From positions 71,096,001 through 71,160,000 of the forward strand of contig OY856411.1 in NCBI GenBank assembly GCA_963693085.1: a DNA stretch of 64,000 nucleotides, read 5' to 3'. The notes beneath the pieces were generated by a model that was given only the letters and a program-made list of their open reading frames with translations, ran no database searches and was not told where the DNA came from. Shown here piece by piece: positions 25,727-39,861 of the stretch. A program made the position numbers and the translations under genes. Numbering within the stretch: position 1 is the stretch's first letter; every line of letters starts with the position of its first letter. Source of the stretch: Alisma plantago-aquatica (Eukaryota; Streptophyta; Magnoliopsida; Alismatales; Alismataceae).

Positions 25727-27369
25727 TGTAAGGACCCTGACCCATGTTTTGGTCTAACCCTATTTGTTTTTCTTAAGTATGTTTCTTAGCTCCTTGCTCT
25801 AATCATCTAAGATGTAATTAGGGCATGTTGGAGGTTTGTGCTCCTTGTTTGAGTTTGTTTATTGATTCTTATGTTTTATGGAGAGGTATTGGTACAACTT
25901 GCAATTTACCCAGAGTAGGGGTTGATGTGCAATTTTGCCACCTCTAAAGTGTTTCTTCTCTATCTTGGCATCATCTAGAGGAGAGAGGAAGTATTGGGCT
26001 CCTTGTGTTGTCCTTGGTTGAGTGGTGACATCCTTGGTGATGTTTTGGGCACATGTTTGAGGTGTTCTTTGCTCTTAAGAGAGTTGTCTCGGGCTTGAGA
26101 GCCTTGATGAGGCCTTGTATACATTTTTGGTTGCCTTGAGGTGGCTTGGTATCAGTTGGTGGCATCATGAGAATCACCATATCAGGTTGTGGTGACTCTA
26201 GAGGAATTCCATATCAGTTTGTGAGATAGGGTTTCATCCCTATCGGTGTGGTGAGTGTATCAACTATGACCTAGGAACGAGGCCAAGTGGGTGAGACATA
26301 GGTTCTGTCACCTTGTTGCATGGTGTTACATGTGTCCCTTCTTCTTGTATAAGTGTCTTCTATGATTCTAAGGTGGTGACACCTTCCCCTTGCTCTCTCT
26401 CTCATCGACCATGTATATATACCCCTTCCTTCTCATGCAAGAGAACCCTTTTAGTGATCCTTGCTTTCTCTCCTTGGTGGATGACCTTGAGCTTGAAGAG
26501 CACTCTCCCTTGGAGATTGGTGGGCAAGCCAAGAGTTTGTGGTTCTCTCTTTCATCTTCTTCCTTGGTAAGCCATAGTTTTCTAGCTTTCTTTCTCTTCT
26601 TCTTTCTTCTTCTCGACCATGGACCTTGGTGCCTTCTTTTATTCTCTTTTTCTCTCTCTCTTAACCTCAGTTCTATCTTCCTTCTTGGAGGTGTTGTGGA
26701 GATCGAGCTAGGAGGATCTTCTTCTACCTTGAGCTTGGGAATCTTGGAGCTCAAAGCTTGGTGGTTGTTCTTGAGGCGAGTAATATAACTCTAACCGTAC
26801 TTTGTTATTATCACCTTTCTACTTGTTATCTTGCTAGTTATCATTAGCTCATTATTTCTTATTGGTTAGTAGATTTTCTTGGTAGTCTTACATTTTTCTT
26901 TTGAGAATAGAGCTTTGTTAAGTTTCTTCCATGAGTTGCTCTTTTTCTTTGCCTTGTTAGTATCATCATCTTGAGGTATAAGATGACCAAATTGATATGA
27001 TGTGCTAAATTGATATGTATGCAATCCGACATTATATGTTGACTGATATGCTCTTGTGTAAATCGATATACATGCAAACCAACATGCTAAACTATGATTC
27101 TCCTTACGAAAATGATATACTTGTTATGGTGGAGTTTGTTATGATCTAGTGATGCCTTGGGATGAAGAGTGTTGATTCTCCATGCTTTTAGTTGAGTGTG
27201 GAAGTCGACATGGGTAACCCTAATTCGATATGCATGTAATCTGACGCACCTTGTAATATGATACACCCTATCCCAACACACCTTGTAATCTGATACACCC
27301 TAGCCCGACACACTTTGTTTAGAGGTGAGAAACTCTTCCTTTGAGGTTCAATCGATGCTCCTCTAAACC

Positions 27370-27870
27370 CTAGTGGCCGATATCCTATGAAGATCTATGT
27401 GGCCGATACACAAAGGGGTACATAGGCCGATACCCTAGTCGATGGGTAGGGTGATACCCTAATGGATGGGTAGGACAATACCCTAGATGATGGGTAGGCC
27501 GATACCCTGTAGGATGGTGAGGCTGATACCTTATGAGATGGTATGACCAATATACTTTCTCATGCACCTCTAGACTGATATCCTTTGTTGTGCCTTGGCT
27601 GACACACTCTCATTGGGGTGTTGAGCCCGATACCAAGTGATGTTGAGACGATACAAAGTGATGATAAATCGATACTCATCCTTAAGTTGGTAGGCTGATA
27701 CCCTATCTAGAGTGCTTGCCCGATACCTAAGCTAAACTGATACCCTACCTTAGTGTAGTGGCCAATACCCTACCTTAGTTTAGTGGCCGATACCCTACCT
27801 TAGTGTAGTAGTCGATGCCTTACCTTAGTGTGGTGGCCGATACCCTACTTTAGTGTGGTGGCCGATATCC
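27370..27870. repeat. Degenerate minisatellite, gccgataccct units
   Basis: About 18 imperfect units built around gccgataccct, first spaced about 20 bp (gatgggtagg spacers), later about 27-30 bp (accttagtgtagtg spacers). Located in the middle of the 4-kb LTR. Confidence 0.8.
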
Positions 27871-28259
27871 TAACCCTAACCAATACTCTATCGTGATGGT
27901 TGAGACATACCATGTTGATGTTGGTGTCTCATAGTGATGGTGTGGTATCCTATGGAGTAGTGGTATGTCTGATGTGAGGGTTATGTTTCTAAACCACATA
28001 ACACGTTTTATAATGATAATAAGAAACATGCTTCTATGTCTCATAACACATCTCATAGTGATGAGGAAAGTGATAACCTAGGGATGGTTGGTAATCTAAC
28101 CTTGTAAACCCTAATCGAGAGAAGTGAAACCCTAATTGTTATAATGTGAAATGTATGATGTAAATGTATGGCATGAGCTCTATGAGATTATGATGCTATG
28201 CCTTCTTGTTATTTGTTTCTAACCATGCAGGTGATACATATTGATGTTTATAGCTAGGT

Positions 28260-28370
28260 ATGAGCTATGGTGGTTATGATGTGATGGACATGTGGCCCTT
28301 GTGATGAACATCTAGTCCTTGTGATGGACATGTGGTCCTTATGATGGACATTGGTCCTTGATATGAACAT
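28260..28370. repeat. Short tandem repeat, gatggacatgtggtcctt units
   Basis: Four to five units of about 27-28 bp with small changes. Confidence 0.75.
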
Positions 28371-29748
28371 ATAAGAGTTAACATGCATAAAGTGACGATG
28401 TGATTCAATATGTTCTGGTGATGAGTTATGCCCTATTTATGTAGATCTTGTGTAGAGCTTAGACGTTGTAACTTGATTGATGCTTAAAGATGTTAAATTG
28501 ATCTAATTAATTAAGTGAAATCTAATAGTGTAGTTTTCCCTATGCCATAGATCCATTCTAGTGTCAGCTTTATTGCTGGATGGTGAAACTAGTTTAACTT
28601 GAAGCACATATTTTTGAATATGCAGGGTACAAGTCGAGCAATTCCTTGTATCCTTAAATACATGATGTGTGAGATGATCATGCGTGAGATGATCTCAGTG
28701 TGATATGGATGGCCATGCGTGAGCCACTCCTTTTGTTAGAATAGCCATATGTGAGCCTATACTTCTAGCACTATACATGTACTAAGGTGGGCTAGTTATG
28801 ATTATATATGTTGATGGCCATACGTGAGCCAATCCCTAATCTTAGCTATATGCCAATGTTGCAGCTGACTGATAAGTCTCTGTAGTGTGTCTCTTGTGTT
28901 GACCAAGAGGTGTGGTGAGGTCGTGGATTCTGACTCTTCCATTAGACTTTGTGTGGCACTAACTTTGACTATATACATATAGAGGTCAGTTGGATTTGGA
29001 TGGTATGATTCAAATCCTCGGGGCATAATGAAATATGTAATCAACCATGTAGTACAATTTTATAAGATCAAATACAAAAAAATTTGTTGAGGCCTTGCTT
29101 GATCTTTATACAATGTTGTTGATAGAAAATATACATGTTCTTCATATTCCTTTTAAATTATTAAGATATTTCATAATTCAACAGTAATTGTTCTTCCTAT
29201 TATTTATACTACTGCTTAGTTTAACTTATCTGTGATAATAATAGAGTTGGCAAAGAGTTATATCTCTCACTGGGACAGTGTGTCTCACCCCGTTGGTTAA
29301 CAACCTTTTTAGGTGGGCGAGCATGAGGAGGTACAGATCATGCAGAGGAGGTTGAGCAATTTCCAGAGGAGCAGTAGATGATAAGTTTGGAAGTGCTGCT
29401 GGATGTCTTTTGTTGGTAGAGTCCTAGAGTCATCCCTATACACTTGGGTCTTTGGGAATGTTTTGTAGATGTTTTGCAAACATGTTCTCTTTATGTGTCC
29501 TTTGTATATTAGATATGATGAAACCATGCATATATGTTCTGGAACAGTACCTTCATTATAGGTTAACAACATGACTTGTGAATGCTTTGAGGGATGGAAG
29601 GACACATGTGTAAAGATTCTTTCTATATGGCAGTTTTATGCAAAAAGTTTTTAATTTTTAGTGTTTTCTACTAATAAGTTTGTAATCTCTCTTCCGCGCT
29701 TCATTTTGAGTAATGTCATTTTGTTGTGGCGTAGGGCGTCACATACTG

Positions 29749-30780
29749 TTTGGACCTCTCCACCAATAGAGCCATTGCCCTCTAGGTCAACATCAATGAT
29801 TAACCGACCCTTTCCTTTAACAACTCAATGTCGTCGACCTCCAAGTGTTTTAACCTCCATATCAACCTTGCAAGTTCAACGCCATCAACCTCTCTCTCTA
29901 AGGTGATCGACCTCTTCACCAAGCTATATTCCATTAGCCTAATTTAACCACAAGTCAGGGTTAATACCTACATAGATAAAAGGAAGGAAGTATGTCATCG
30001 TACACCATGCTGAGCTACTCCTACTACAGTCATGACAATGATTGTGTCCTTTTCCTCTACTAGTCGTATCAATCTCTCCATGTCTTGGGAGTAGTCCTTT
30101 AGTTGGGATGTGGGGACTATCCCCGCTTCCCATTTCTTAAAATTTCATTCTTAGTCCAACTCTTGTATGAACTCATTAATTTATATCTTATTATTTAATG
30201 CATGTTTTGTTGATTATCACCTAGTTTATATGATTTATTATAATATTATAATGTGAGAATTTCAATGTTAAAGATTTGAATTCGATTAGCTTGGGTTGAT
30301 ATCCTGATGAGAACTTCTGATGGGAAGTTTATGGAGTAGTAGATACATGATCTGAAAGTAGTAAGACATCAAGTTTATGGGAATATCTTCTCATACAAGT
30401 TTCTAATGTTGAAAAGGGAAACCTACATATCTCCAATTATCTCTCCCTACAAGTTTGGATTTGAATGATTGTGCAATTCCAGATAGTGTTGGTGATACCC
30501 AATCTCACCCAAGCATTTTTCTCCATTGACAACTAGAACCTTAATCTATCTCTTTTCATTCTTGCAACCTTAGTTAATTAAAAGCAACTCAATCTTGTGA
30601 TAGATACTAGTTCTTGGCGGGTTACTTTGATCAGTCAATTATTAAATATGTTTCCCTTAGGGTTTGATCCTGAACTATACTATGATAAGACTAGTCTACT
30701 TGCGGGTGGCGACTGTTGCATGTAGTCTAGGTAGACTCTAGGGATTTCACCCCTAGTAAATTTTCCTATGCAATACCACA
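29749..30780. other. Unassigned LTR-like debris, right part
   Basis: Non-coding. Near 30660-30720 the sequence gtttgatcctgaactata...acttgcgggtggcgac resembles the downstream end of some plant Ty3/gypsy (Athila-type) LTRs. Weak evidence. LINE-C resumes at about 30790. Confidence 0.3.
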
Positions 30781-30789
30781 CACCTCACC

Positions 30790-32067
30790 TACCTACAACC
30801 AACCTTCCAGATTCCCATAGAACAACTTGAAGAAGACTCTTGTTGCCACCTTGCACATCTCCGTCGGGTCATATATTAGTGCCCCTATATGTCATAATCC
30901 TCAACACTATTCTTCTCTTCTTCCTCCCTTTTAACTACGGTGTGATAAAAGCGAGTGTTCCTGTACCTATCTTTAATCCATCTTATTTGCGCTCTCTCCC
31001 TCCAGACCACCTATTCACACACAAACATCCTAGATAACTCATCCTCTACCTCCACTAACACCGTGTAGTTGATCTCCAATGGGTCTGAATCAAGCATGAC
31101 ATGCATGTGGTGGAACATGTATTCTAGATCCCTCTTGTGCTGCTCCACATCCTTGAGCACCTCCCTACTCCACTTCTTCAGGTTACCTCTACAGTTGTGC
31201 ATGCTCAAGAAAAACTGGGTTGAGGGTTCATCCCACCCCTCATACAACTAGCATGTTGTAGCCACTCCTTCATAAAGGTGGAATGTGCCTTTGAATAGAT
31301 CACAAGAGGACCACCATTTGTGATGAGGAATTCATAATGGTTTTAAGATCAATATCTTGTTAGGTGAATGATCTTTGTGGGGGTTCTTACTCATCCATGT
31401 ACGATTTGGAAACCATCTATCTAGCGTCTCCTAGGTCCTAAGATTGCCTCTTTACTTATCTACCCACATAAACTAACTTCCATATAATTATACCTCATTA
31501 ATGAACACGTCCTGGATCCATGCATTGAAGTCCCCCATCCCTCATCTCTCTGATGGGTTCATCCCTCTTATCTCATGGTTCCATCTAACTGAGTTGATAT
31601 CACCTATGATAACTGGAGGTTTATCACCAATGCTATCATGTAGAAGATTCTAGTCCTCCAATTGATCCCTCCTCTCCTGGGAATCACACTTCATATACAC
31701 CATTGTGGAGTAGTACTAAGAGCCTAGATTGTCTACCCTAGAATCTTCACATGTTGTTCATGATCTCTCACCATAGGTACATGGAGCATCTCATCAACAA
31801 ACAACCACACCTTGCCCCTTCCCCTTCATCTATGCAACACCAATCAAGCCTTGTAATGTCACACAACTCCTATGTCCTTGTTGCCTATATGAAAGGTTCA
31901 ATAATAGTCACCACCCTTGACTTGTGCCTCCGACAGAGATTCCCCAACACTTTTCTAGTTTTATTCTTTTTCATCCCTCTTGTGTTCCAGAATAGCAACT
32001 TAAACATAAATAAAGCAATGAAGATCCTCCATGTCCACCCCGTGTCATTAGCTTTTAATGCAAACAT
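30790..32067 (-). pseudogene. LINE-C ORF2 endonuclease and linker
   Basis: Minus strand. The ORF2 start reads MFKLLFWNTRGMKKNKTRK followed by VVTIIEPFI, matching the plant LINE endonuclease opening. Further on, 31247-31011 reads FFLSMHNCRGNLKKWSREVL and LSRMFV, the linker between endonuclease and RT. The next part resembles RWIKDRYRNTRFYH, the conserved motif just before RT. The sequence is then interrupted by LTR debris and continues at 25.1 kb. Stops and frameshifts throughout. Confidence 0.7.
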
Positions 32068-32099
32068 GGTCTCCTTGATTGATATATCCCCTCTACATC

Positions 32100-33120
32100 A
32101 AATCTCCTTTTTCTAGATTGCAGGTGGCTTTGCATCCTCCTCTTAAATGACAAACCTTTTCCTCTTGCTTCCCCTTTGGGTCCACTTAGATGCCTCCTCG
32201 AATACCTCCTAGCTAGGTACATGTACTAACACAAATTCAATACAAACTCCCCAAACACTTGAGGTCTAGGGGTTTCCTAACCCCCTCATGGTCTTCCATA
32301 TACCTCTTTGTCTTCAACTTCCTACCTGACCCTCCTCACTTCACGTAGAATTTTTCCACCTTGGATATGCTACACATAGGGAGTTGACTGTCCCACGGGT
32401 TTTCCTAGCCACCTAGGATCTTGACAAAAGGTCTACCCTAGTCCTTCAACCTTGACTTCAAATTAATCTCTATCAATATGGTTTGAGGGAGCACACTACA
32501 ATGTGTATAGTTCTTCCAATGGTATCTTCAAGACCATCCCACAATTTGTAAGGATGGATTCATCTTCCCTAGTCCACAAATCGACCACCTTATAAACCTT
32601 GACAAAGAACCTCATGTTCGGGAGAGTTACATCAAGATCATCTCGAATATCCTCTGCAAAAGCACACAACCTTGGTGGCACTCCAACAGAGTGATTTGGG
32701 TAGCACTGCCATTGGGAAATGACATTCCGAACACTGAATTGCTCCACCATATACTTGATCAATTCGTCGTACCTGTAAGAGTATTGTGTGCCTTATATCC
32801 AACACCAAACCTTTTGTTGATTTCTACCTTTATTTGTTGGATCCGCTCCCACCACATGCAATTGTTCTCCATTCAGTCAAGGGATTTGCACAAGCATTCC
32901 CATCTACTTCAGTTATAAATTCAAAGATCATGAGTGCTCTTTGGGGCGTTATATTCTCAACCAGCGATACATGGGTGACACCTCCATAAGATGTCAAATC
33001 AGGATCAACCATTCTGTCGATTGCGTCCAACTCATATACACCACAAATTCCAATACTAGCTCTGCCTCTTTGCAGCTTTAGTAATGCGGTCAAAGTGAGA
33101 CCTTAGACATCTTCTTCACC
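32100..33120 (-). pseudogene. Possible LINE-C ORF1 remnant or unidentified frames
   Basis: Immediately upstream of the LINE-C endonuclease on the same strand, where ORF1 belongs. 32100-32480 gives a Lys/Glu-rich C-terminal-like stretch (KGKQEEKVCH, EEDAKPPAI) compatible with ORF1. Two longer frames at 32762-32496 and 33093-32830 have protein-like composition, but I do not recognise them. The ORF1 assignment rests on position only. Confidence 0.35.
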
Positions 33121-33127
33121 TACCAGT

Positions 33128-35451
33128 TGTAATGAGTGGGTCCCAATGATGTACGACTCCTTGCTTTTATTTTGAAATAATCAATGCAACCCCTAATTAT
33201 ACTCAATTAAGAAATGGAACGGGTGCATAGAATTTCTCAAAAATTGTATGGAATACAAAAACAAGAGAATTGTAGCAGCAGAAGTAACCTAAACTATTAC
33301 AAATTGAACAATTGTTAAACATTTGGGTCCATGATGGACGTAAATGAATCTAAAAGAGATTAATAAAACTAAGTAAACCGGCTGCAGAGCGCAACCTAGA
33401 CATATATATCCGTATATCACTCTCAAAGGTCTACTCTTGGTCCGACTCCTCAATATATTGTTCGGTAGGCTGCTGAAAGACGTGGGTGAGTTGGTAACAA
33501 CACCCAGTAAAAAAAAAAAATAGGCATGTGTCAGAAATATTGGATATGAGCGTTTACTTAATAATTAGGACATATAAAGATTTAAGTACAAAAAGGGTCT
33601 TTATCGTACAAAGAGGGGGGTTATCAAAATTTAGGTAAGTTCAATAATAATTTCATTAAAAGAATAACTAACCAAGGAATGAGAAATAAATGTCGAGGCT
33701 TTTTATCAACTTAATGAAACAATCTCATGATCAAATAGTTTCTTGCCTTTAATCACAAATAACAACATAGAAAAGTGCATAAAAATTACAACAAAAACTA
33801 TCATAATATCAAGTAGGAATAGGGGACGATAAACCACTAGTCATGGTAGGAGGAATAAAATCTTAGTGCCCAACACGTAAAACTTGGCAGGGGACAAAAC
33901 TATTTTTCTTAAAAAGAGAAATAAAACCTTGGTGCCTATGAATATATCATGTGGCAGGGCACTTTCTAACAAAATCAGAGGAAGAAAACAACATTATCAA
34001 GTTTCCGGGGTCAATTGAAACTCAAAAATCCCAGGAAAAGGTAAACTGGCTGAGACAGTTCCTTGCACCATTATTTCAACCTTGGAAATACCTAACAATG
34101 ATTTAGAAAAGTAGCTAGAAGAGTTGTGCTAGACAAAGTTAACCCGAAGATCTTTAAGCCCAAGCAAAGTATCTGAGATAAAATCAAGAAGAAAGTCGTG
34201 ATACCAACTCATTTAAAAGAAACAATACTCAAAGAGGAAAATATTCATACATCATATTACCTCGATAGTCAATTCGAATGAAAATAGAACCATGAGTGTC
34301 TTTGTGTGAGTGTAGGGATGGATCTTTCTACCTTCTTCCAACTTCTCAAGCATTGAGACACCACTATTAACCTCAAGGTAGAGTGAATAGTGGTCTGGAG
34401 CTGGATAGGTATGCCGAGGCTGATAGGGTTCAATAGGGGAGGTTATGAGTGGTTCCAAGAGGTATCAATATATTTTCAAGGTGTCCTATTTATTGAGAGA
34501 GGCGCCAACTAGAATATGTAAGTATACAATGGTATCTAATTAAAGAAAAGCGGATGGGTTCATTAGAGAAATAAAGTACACTAAAAACATAAAAAGTGAG
34601 GGTCATAAAGCAGGGAAAGATGCAAGGTATCTGATGGAAACCAAAATACGGATCACATACCATCACATATAGAGAGAGAGAGGAATCAAAGTGGGAGTGA
34701 GAGTCAATTATCTTCGAGACAAGGAAATGGAAGAAACTGAGTGGAGAAGAAGAAGGAATAATGACAGATTGATCCAAATCCTACACAAGCATCCTGACAA
34801 AGAATGGAAACACTCTAATCTGGTCAAAAAGAAAAAAATATCATTGGATTGTGAGGAGTATCTTGGCATTCAAAATGTTTTGCATGAAGTTAAAGCAACA
34901 ATGTATTATTTTGCCACATAGTTAATCATCGGTTTCACTTACATTAGTTAATACCTTTTCACTTAATTAAATTGAGGGTCTACATCATGTTTGATTGAAC
35001 TAAAAATACACACGTAGGATAACTACGACACGTGGAATCCAATTTTAATCTTAATTTTACCTTTTGACATAATTTATTATTATATTACATTATTTATAGG
35101 AAAAATCTTCACTTAGGACAATTATTCCTCTTAATGAACCAACTATGACCCACAATTTTGTATTAATTAAATTTTGTTCATGTTGTAATTTCAAGATAAT
35201 TCTAGAGTGCCAAAGTATGTAAGAAATCCTTGATTGGTTGATATGTACATTAATCCCTACTAGTTAACTTATATATTAAGATATTCTAAAATATAAGAGG
35301 ACATTTATTAAAAAAATATATTGTTGGTCTCCAAATACGGTTCGTACAATATGACTCATGGGAAAAAGAAGTTAATACTATAATTACTTAAAGAAAGGTA
35401 TGGAAAAGGAAGGGTTCATATTATATACCAAGATATAAGTATGCTATAACA
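33128..35451 (-). repeat. 3' LTR of the Ty3/gypsy element
   Basis: On the plus strand it begins tgtaatgagtgggtccc and ends gctataaca. Similar to 37353 onward over most of its length. Confidence 0.75.
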
Positions 35452-35475
35452 CTCCACCCCTTAAAGAGGATTTCA
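35452..35475 (-). other. Polypurine tract and end of pol frame
   Basis: On the minus strand gaggatgaaatcc...aaggggtggag precedes the LTR start tgttatag. This is the classic end of plant Ty3/gypsy pol followed by the purine tract. Confidence 0.75.
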
Positions 35476-36379
35476 TCCTCAAAATCCATCCATTCAAACA
35501 TTAAGCGATTTAACCAGTCTTAATCTATCCCTACATGCCACTCATCTATATTATGATAAAAATGGTGTTGTTATATCATTTTGTCATATAGCAGGTGTGA
35601 CTATATTAGTCAGGGTTTACCTAGAGGCATCTTCATTATAAATCTTGTACCATCCTAGGTTAATTTTTACTTCCAAGGTGTACCCACTTTCAATGTACCC
35701 AACTACAATCACCTAGGGGTTCAATTTCTACATCAAGTAGACTATAGATATACCGGGATTATCTTCTTCCATGATATCACTTGTAATAATCTGCTTTAAG
35801 ATTTCCCATAACCGTTCGAGTGTTTCATCACCCAAGTATTTCATCTTAGTTATTCATTTTGTTGAGTGGTGACTTTGTTCTGGAAAACATCAATAAAATA
35901 ACATTTTCTATAGTATGATCACAATGAAAATAATTGAACATCAAAGCATGGCGATGAAAATCTAATCAGCATCACAATCAATACATGAACCAAGTCTCTA
36001 ACATATCAATAAAAAATCATTGCATTTAGGCATATAATTTATCACATACTACTAACTTCTTATGACTTGGGGCATTAAGAATACTCATAAAATATGACTG
36101 GTATATGATTTAGCCATTACAAACTTCAAAAACCACATCATTCATAGATAGGAATATCTTGTATGCTTCTCAACCTGGGATTGTCACACTCACTAATCAT
36201 TATTGTTTTTGGGTGGATGGACAAGGGCACAAACACATTGAATTTAGGGACAATATTGTCAAATGTGTCTGACCTGGTTATAGTAGTGGAAGATGGGTTT
36301 CCAATTGCCTCTAAGGTTAGTAGGGGTTCCTAGAGAGCACTTGCTTGGATTATGGTATCAATATCAATGATGGCACCTT

Positions 36380-36935
36380 GAATCTCTCTTCTCTTCAATT
36401 GATTCTTTTGTTTGTTAGGGTTGTGTGATGAGGGATGGTATCCCTGACATGCTTCAATAACTAACACATAATCCATCATTTATTGAAAAGTCAATGGAAG
36501 TTGTGGTACTAAGGCATGCTCCACTTGATAATTTAATCCTTTTATAAACAAAGTGGCTCGAGGGGTTTCCTCCAAGCCAGTAGCATAGGATTCCAACAAT
36601 ATAAATATTTGAATATATGGTGAGATACTTAGAGTCCCTTGTTGTGGGATGCAGAACTCCAATTCTTTTTTCCTCAAGGCAGTTGAACAAATGTGTTTCT
36701 CCTGGAAAATGATGAAAAATTCTATTCAAGTCATAGCCAAAGTGTCATAGGTATGAGTAACTCTGTCCCACCCGATTCTGGTGCGTCCATCCAAAACTGA
36801 TGTAGCAAATCTAATTTTGTAATATGGATGGCATGGTATACCTTCAAAGGTGTGCTTTAGAGCTCAGACCCAATCATCAAATTTATCAACCATTTCCAAC
36901 TCTCCTTCACCCTTAAAGTAGGGCAGTTTCATCTG
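36380..36935 (-). pseudogene. Ty3/gypsy gag remnant (Retrotrans_gag type)
   Basis: Minus-strand frames begin MKLPYFKGEGELE, go through TSVLDGRTRIGWDRV and then the core LEFCIPQQGTLSISPYIQIF...LIKGLNYQVEHALVPQLPLTFQ, with the spacing of plant Ty3/gypsy gag. At least two frame changes and several stops. The rest of the internal region, to 35475 and to 37352, contains only scattered gag-like tail and no polymerase motifs. Confidence 0.7.
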
Positions 36936-38971
36936 AGTGAATTTTGTTAAGGAGTACTATTTAGGTCTATCAGAAGTAGGAGTCACATTAATACTTTCGT
37001 CATGGTGTTGGCAAGAAATTGATACAGGAATGTTGGCTCTTGCTTGGGGTAAAACTAGGCGTGGGTATAGAAGATGCATTAGGGTTTACTATGACCAAAT
37101 ATTGCATAGGGGTAACTTGTAGTTGAGGATTACCTTGTGGTTCAAGTGTCTAAAAAGGTGAATCCAGATGTAACATTACAAACTGTGTGCTTGGAGGAGT
37201 TGAGTAACCAGAAGGGGTACTTGGGGTAGATTCAAAAATCCATATGCCTAAGAAAATTTCCTTTCCTAAAAGATAGGAATAACTATGAGAAAACCTAATG
37301 TAATTAATCCTAAGATATCTATTTTCCAACCATCAAAGAACTTATAGCATACTGTAAGGAGTGGATCCCATGAATGGGACCACTCCTTACTTTTGTTTTG
37401 AAATAATCAATGAAATCCCAATATATATTCTAAATTAATAAAAGTAAAGGGTGCATAGTATTTCTAAAAAATGTATGGAATAGAAAGAAGATAAAGTTAT
37501 AGCAGTAGAATTAATTAACTATTATAGCTTAAATAATTGTTCAATACTCATGCCAATGATGGTCATAAATGAATCTAAATGAAATTGCTAAAACTAAGTA
37601 GATCGGCTGGGGGGGGCAACCTAGGCATCTCATTATATCACTCTTGACGATCTAGTCTTGTTCCAACTCCTCAGTGAATCATTCCATAGTTAGCTCAAAA
37701 GCCTGGGTGGGTTGGGAACATCACCCAGTAGAGAAAGAACAAAGGTATGCATCAGAAAACCTGGTATATGTGTATTTAATCAACAATTAGGACATATAAA
37801 GATTTAAGTACAAAAAGTGTGTTCTCATACAAAGTGAGGATTGTAAAAAAATGGATAATTTCAATTACAATCTCATCAAAATAATGACTAACCAAGGAAT
37901 GGGAAATAATAATTGAGAAAATATCAACTTAGAGAAACAATCTCATGAACATATTATTTCTTCCCTTTAATCACAAATAACAACCTATAAAAGTGCATGT
38001 AGATTACAAAAAAGATTAGAATAATATAAAGTAGGACTAGGGAACCATAAACCACTAGGCATGATAGGAGGAATAGAACCTCAATGCCCAACATATAAAA
38101 CATGGCAAGGGGTTAAAACCCCAGTTCTTTATAGGAGAAATAAATCCTCAGTGCCTATATTATATCACGTGGAAGGGGAATATAACCTAGTGCCTGACAG
38201 GAGTAATAAAACCTCAATGCTCAGAATATGGTCAAACTACTATTATATATTAATAGTCCAAATTTGACATCCAAATAGAGTAGGCAAGACCATAGTGCAG
38301 TCCAATTTAATAATCAAGTACAAAAAGGATGGAAACATCCACCGTATAGAAACTAGGGTCAAAGGACACATATGGATGACAAGTAAGATTCCAATAATAA
38401 TCAAAGAAATATTTGAATAATAATTTATTCTGAAAGGATTGAAGAGATTCAAAATAAAGTGTAACTCAAGATATGCCTCAATGATAACCAATTATATGCC
38501 CAAATAAAATCGAGCACATGCACATTCCTCAAGGTCAAGTCTAAATATCTAAAGTTACTTCTAGAATTTATGGTCAACTATTCACATAAACCTAATACAA
38601 TTTTACATAAAATTCGGGTCAAGTTCCATTATATACTCATACCCTAAAATTGACTTCCATGTCTAATCAATTTAGATCTCGACAACTCGTTACATAGATA
38701 ACTTATAAATTTATGATTCCAAAATATATATTAAAGAATTTTTTAATAATCCAATTAATTTTTATGAATTTTAGGCAAACAATGTACTTCTTGGATTTAA
38801 TTTCAAAAAATATTCAAATGGCATAAGTGCCCCCATAACATGCTTTTCAACATGTTTTGTGTGACAGGGTTTATCGGTACTGCAACTACTTAGAATCAAC
38901 ACACGACTTACACTAAAACACATAACATGGATGATGAATAACGTATGTGATGACCATAAATGAACTTCAAC

Positions 38972-38992
38972 ACCTTGATTCTAATACCAGAC
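38972..38992 (-). other. Primer-binding-site-like motif inside LTR insertion
   Basis: On the minus strand tggtattagaatcaagg resembles the Met-tRNA type site TGGTATCAGAGC. It lies inside the 870-bp block absent from the other LTR, which suggests that block came from another retroelement. Confidence 0.3.
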
Positions 38993-39861
38993 AAAGCTTG
39001 AAGCTTGATCGTAACCAAAATTAATTGAGGAGAAATACAATGCATTCTCTAACAAAATCAGAGGAAGAAAACAACATTATCAAGTTTTTGGGGTAAAAAA
39101 AAACTGAAAAACCCAGGAAAAGTCAAGCTGGATAAGACATACTCTTGCACCATTATTGCCATGATGGAAAACTCATGGATGATCCAAAAAATATCCATAA
39201 GAGCTGAGAAAAGCCAAAGTTTACCCACTAATCTTGAAGCCTAGCAAGTTTCTGAATTAAAAGCAAGAAGAAACTTGTGATGCAAACTCATTTAGTAGGA
39301 ACAATACTCAAATGGGAAAACATTGATTTATTAGATTACCTCAACTCAAGTGATAACTGAACCATGAATGTCTTTGTACGAGTCTAGGGATGGATCCTTC
39401 AACATTCTCAAGCAATGTGACTCCACTACCGAACTCAATGTAAAGTGGATTATGGTTTGGAGTTGGGAAGGTATTTCGAGATTAATAGGGCTCAACATGG
39501 GAGGATAGGAGTGGTTCTAAGTGATATGGATCTATTTTAAGTTACCCTATTTATAAAGGGAGGCATCAACTAGTACCTACAAGTCTCTGGAGGTCTATAA
39601 AGGAAGAAAAGGGGTTATTGGGTTCATTAGAGGGACAAAGTCCACAAGAAACATAGGAAGTGAGGGTCATCAAGCATGGAAAGATGCCATGTATTTGATG
39701 GAAAAGAAATTGTGTATCATAGTTCATTACACATACAAGAGAGAGAGAGATAGATAGAGAAATCAAAGAGGGAGTGAGAGTCGATCACTGTGAGATATGG
39801 GAATAAAAGAATAGAAATAATTTGATGTAGTAAAAAGGAACAAATAATGTCAGATCGTGAG

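Larger units (their letters stand above)
25727..29743 (+). repeat. 4-kb Ty3/gypsy-type solo LTR
   Basis: Begins tgtaaggaccctgaccc and ends tagggcgtcaca, end sequences typical of plant Ty3/gypsy LTRs. The flanks are tgctg (25722-25726) and tactg (29744-29748), a 4-of-5 match expected for an aged 5-bp target duplication. No primer binding site or coding region follows, so I read it as a solo LTR. A TATA-like tatatata is at 26414-26421. The family is inferred from end motifs only. Confidence 0.6.

Noticed and set aside
26313..26788. Long overlapping frames on both strands (85-132 codons)
   Set aside because: CT-rich stretch inside the 4-kb solo LTR; composition effect, no domain.
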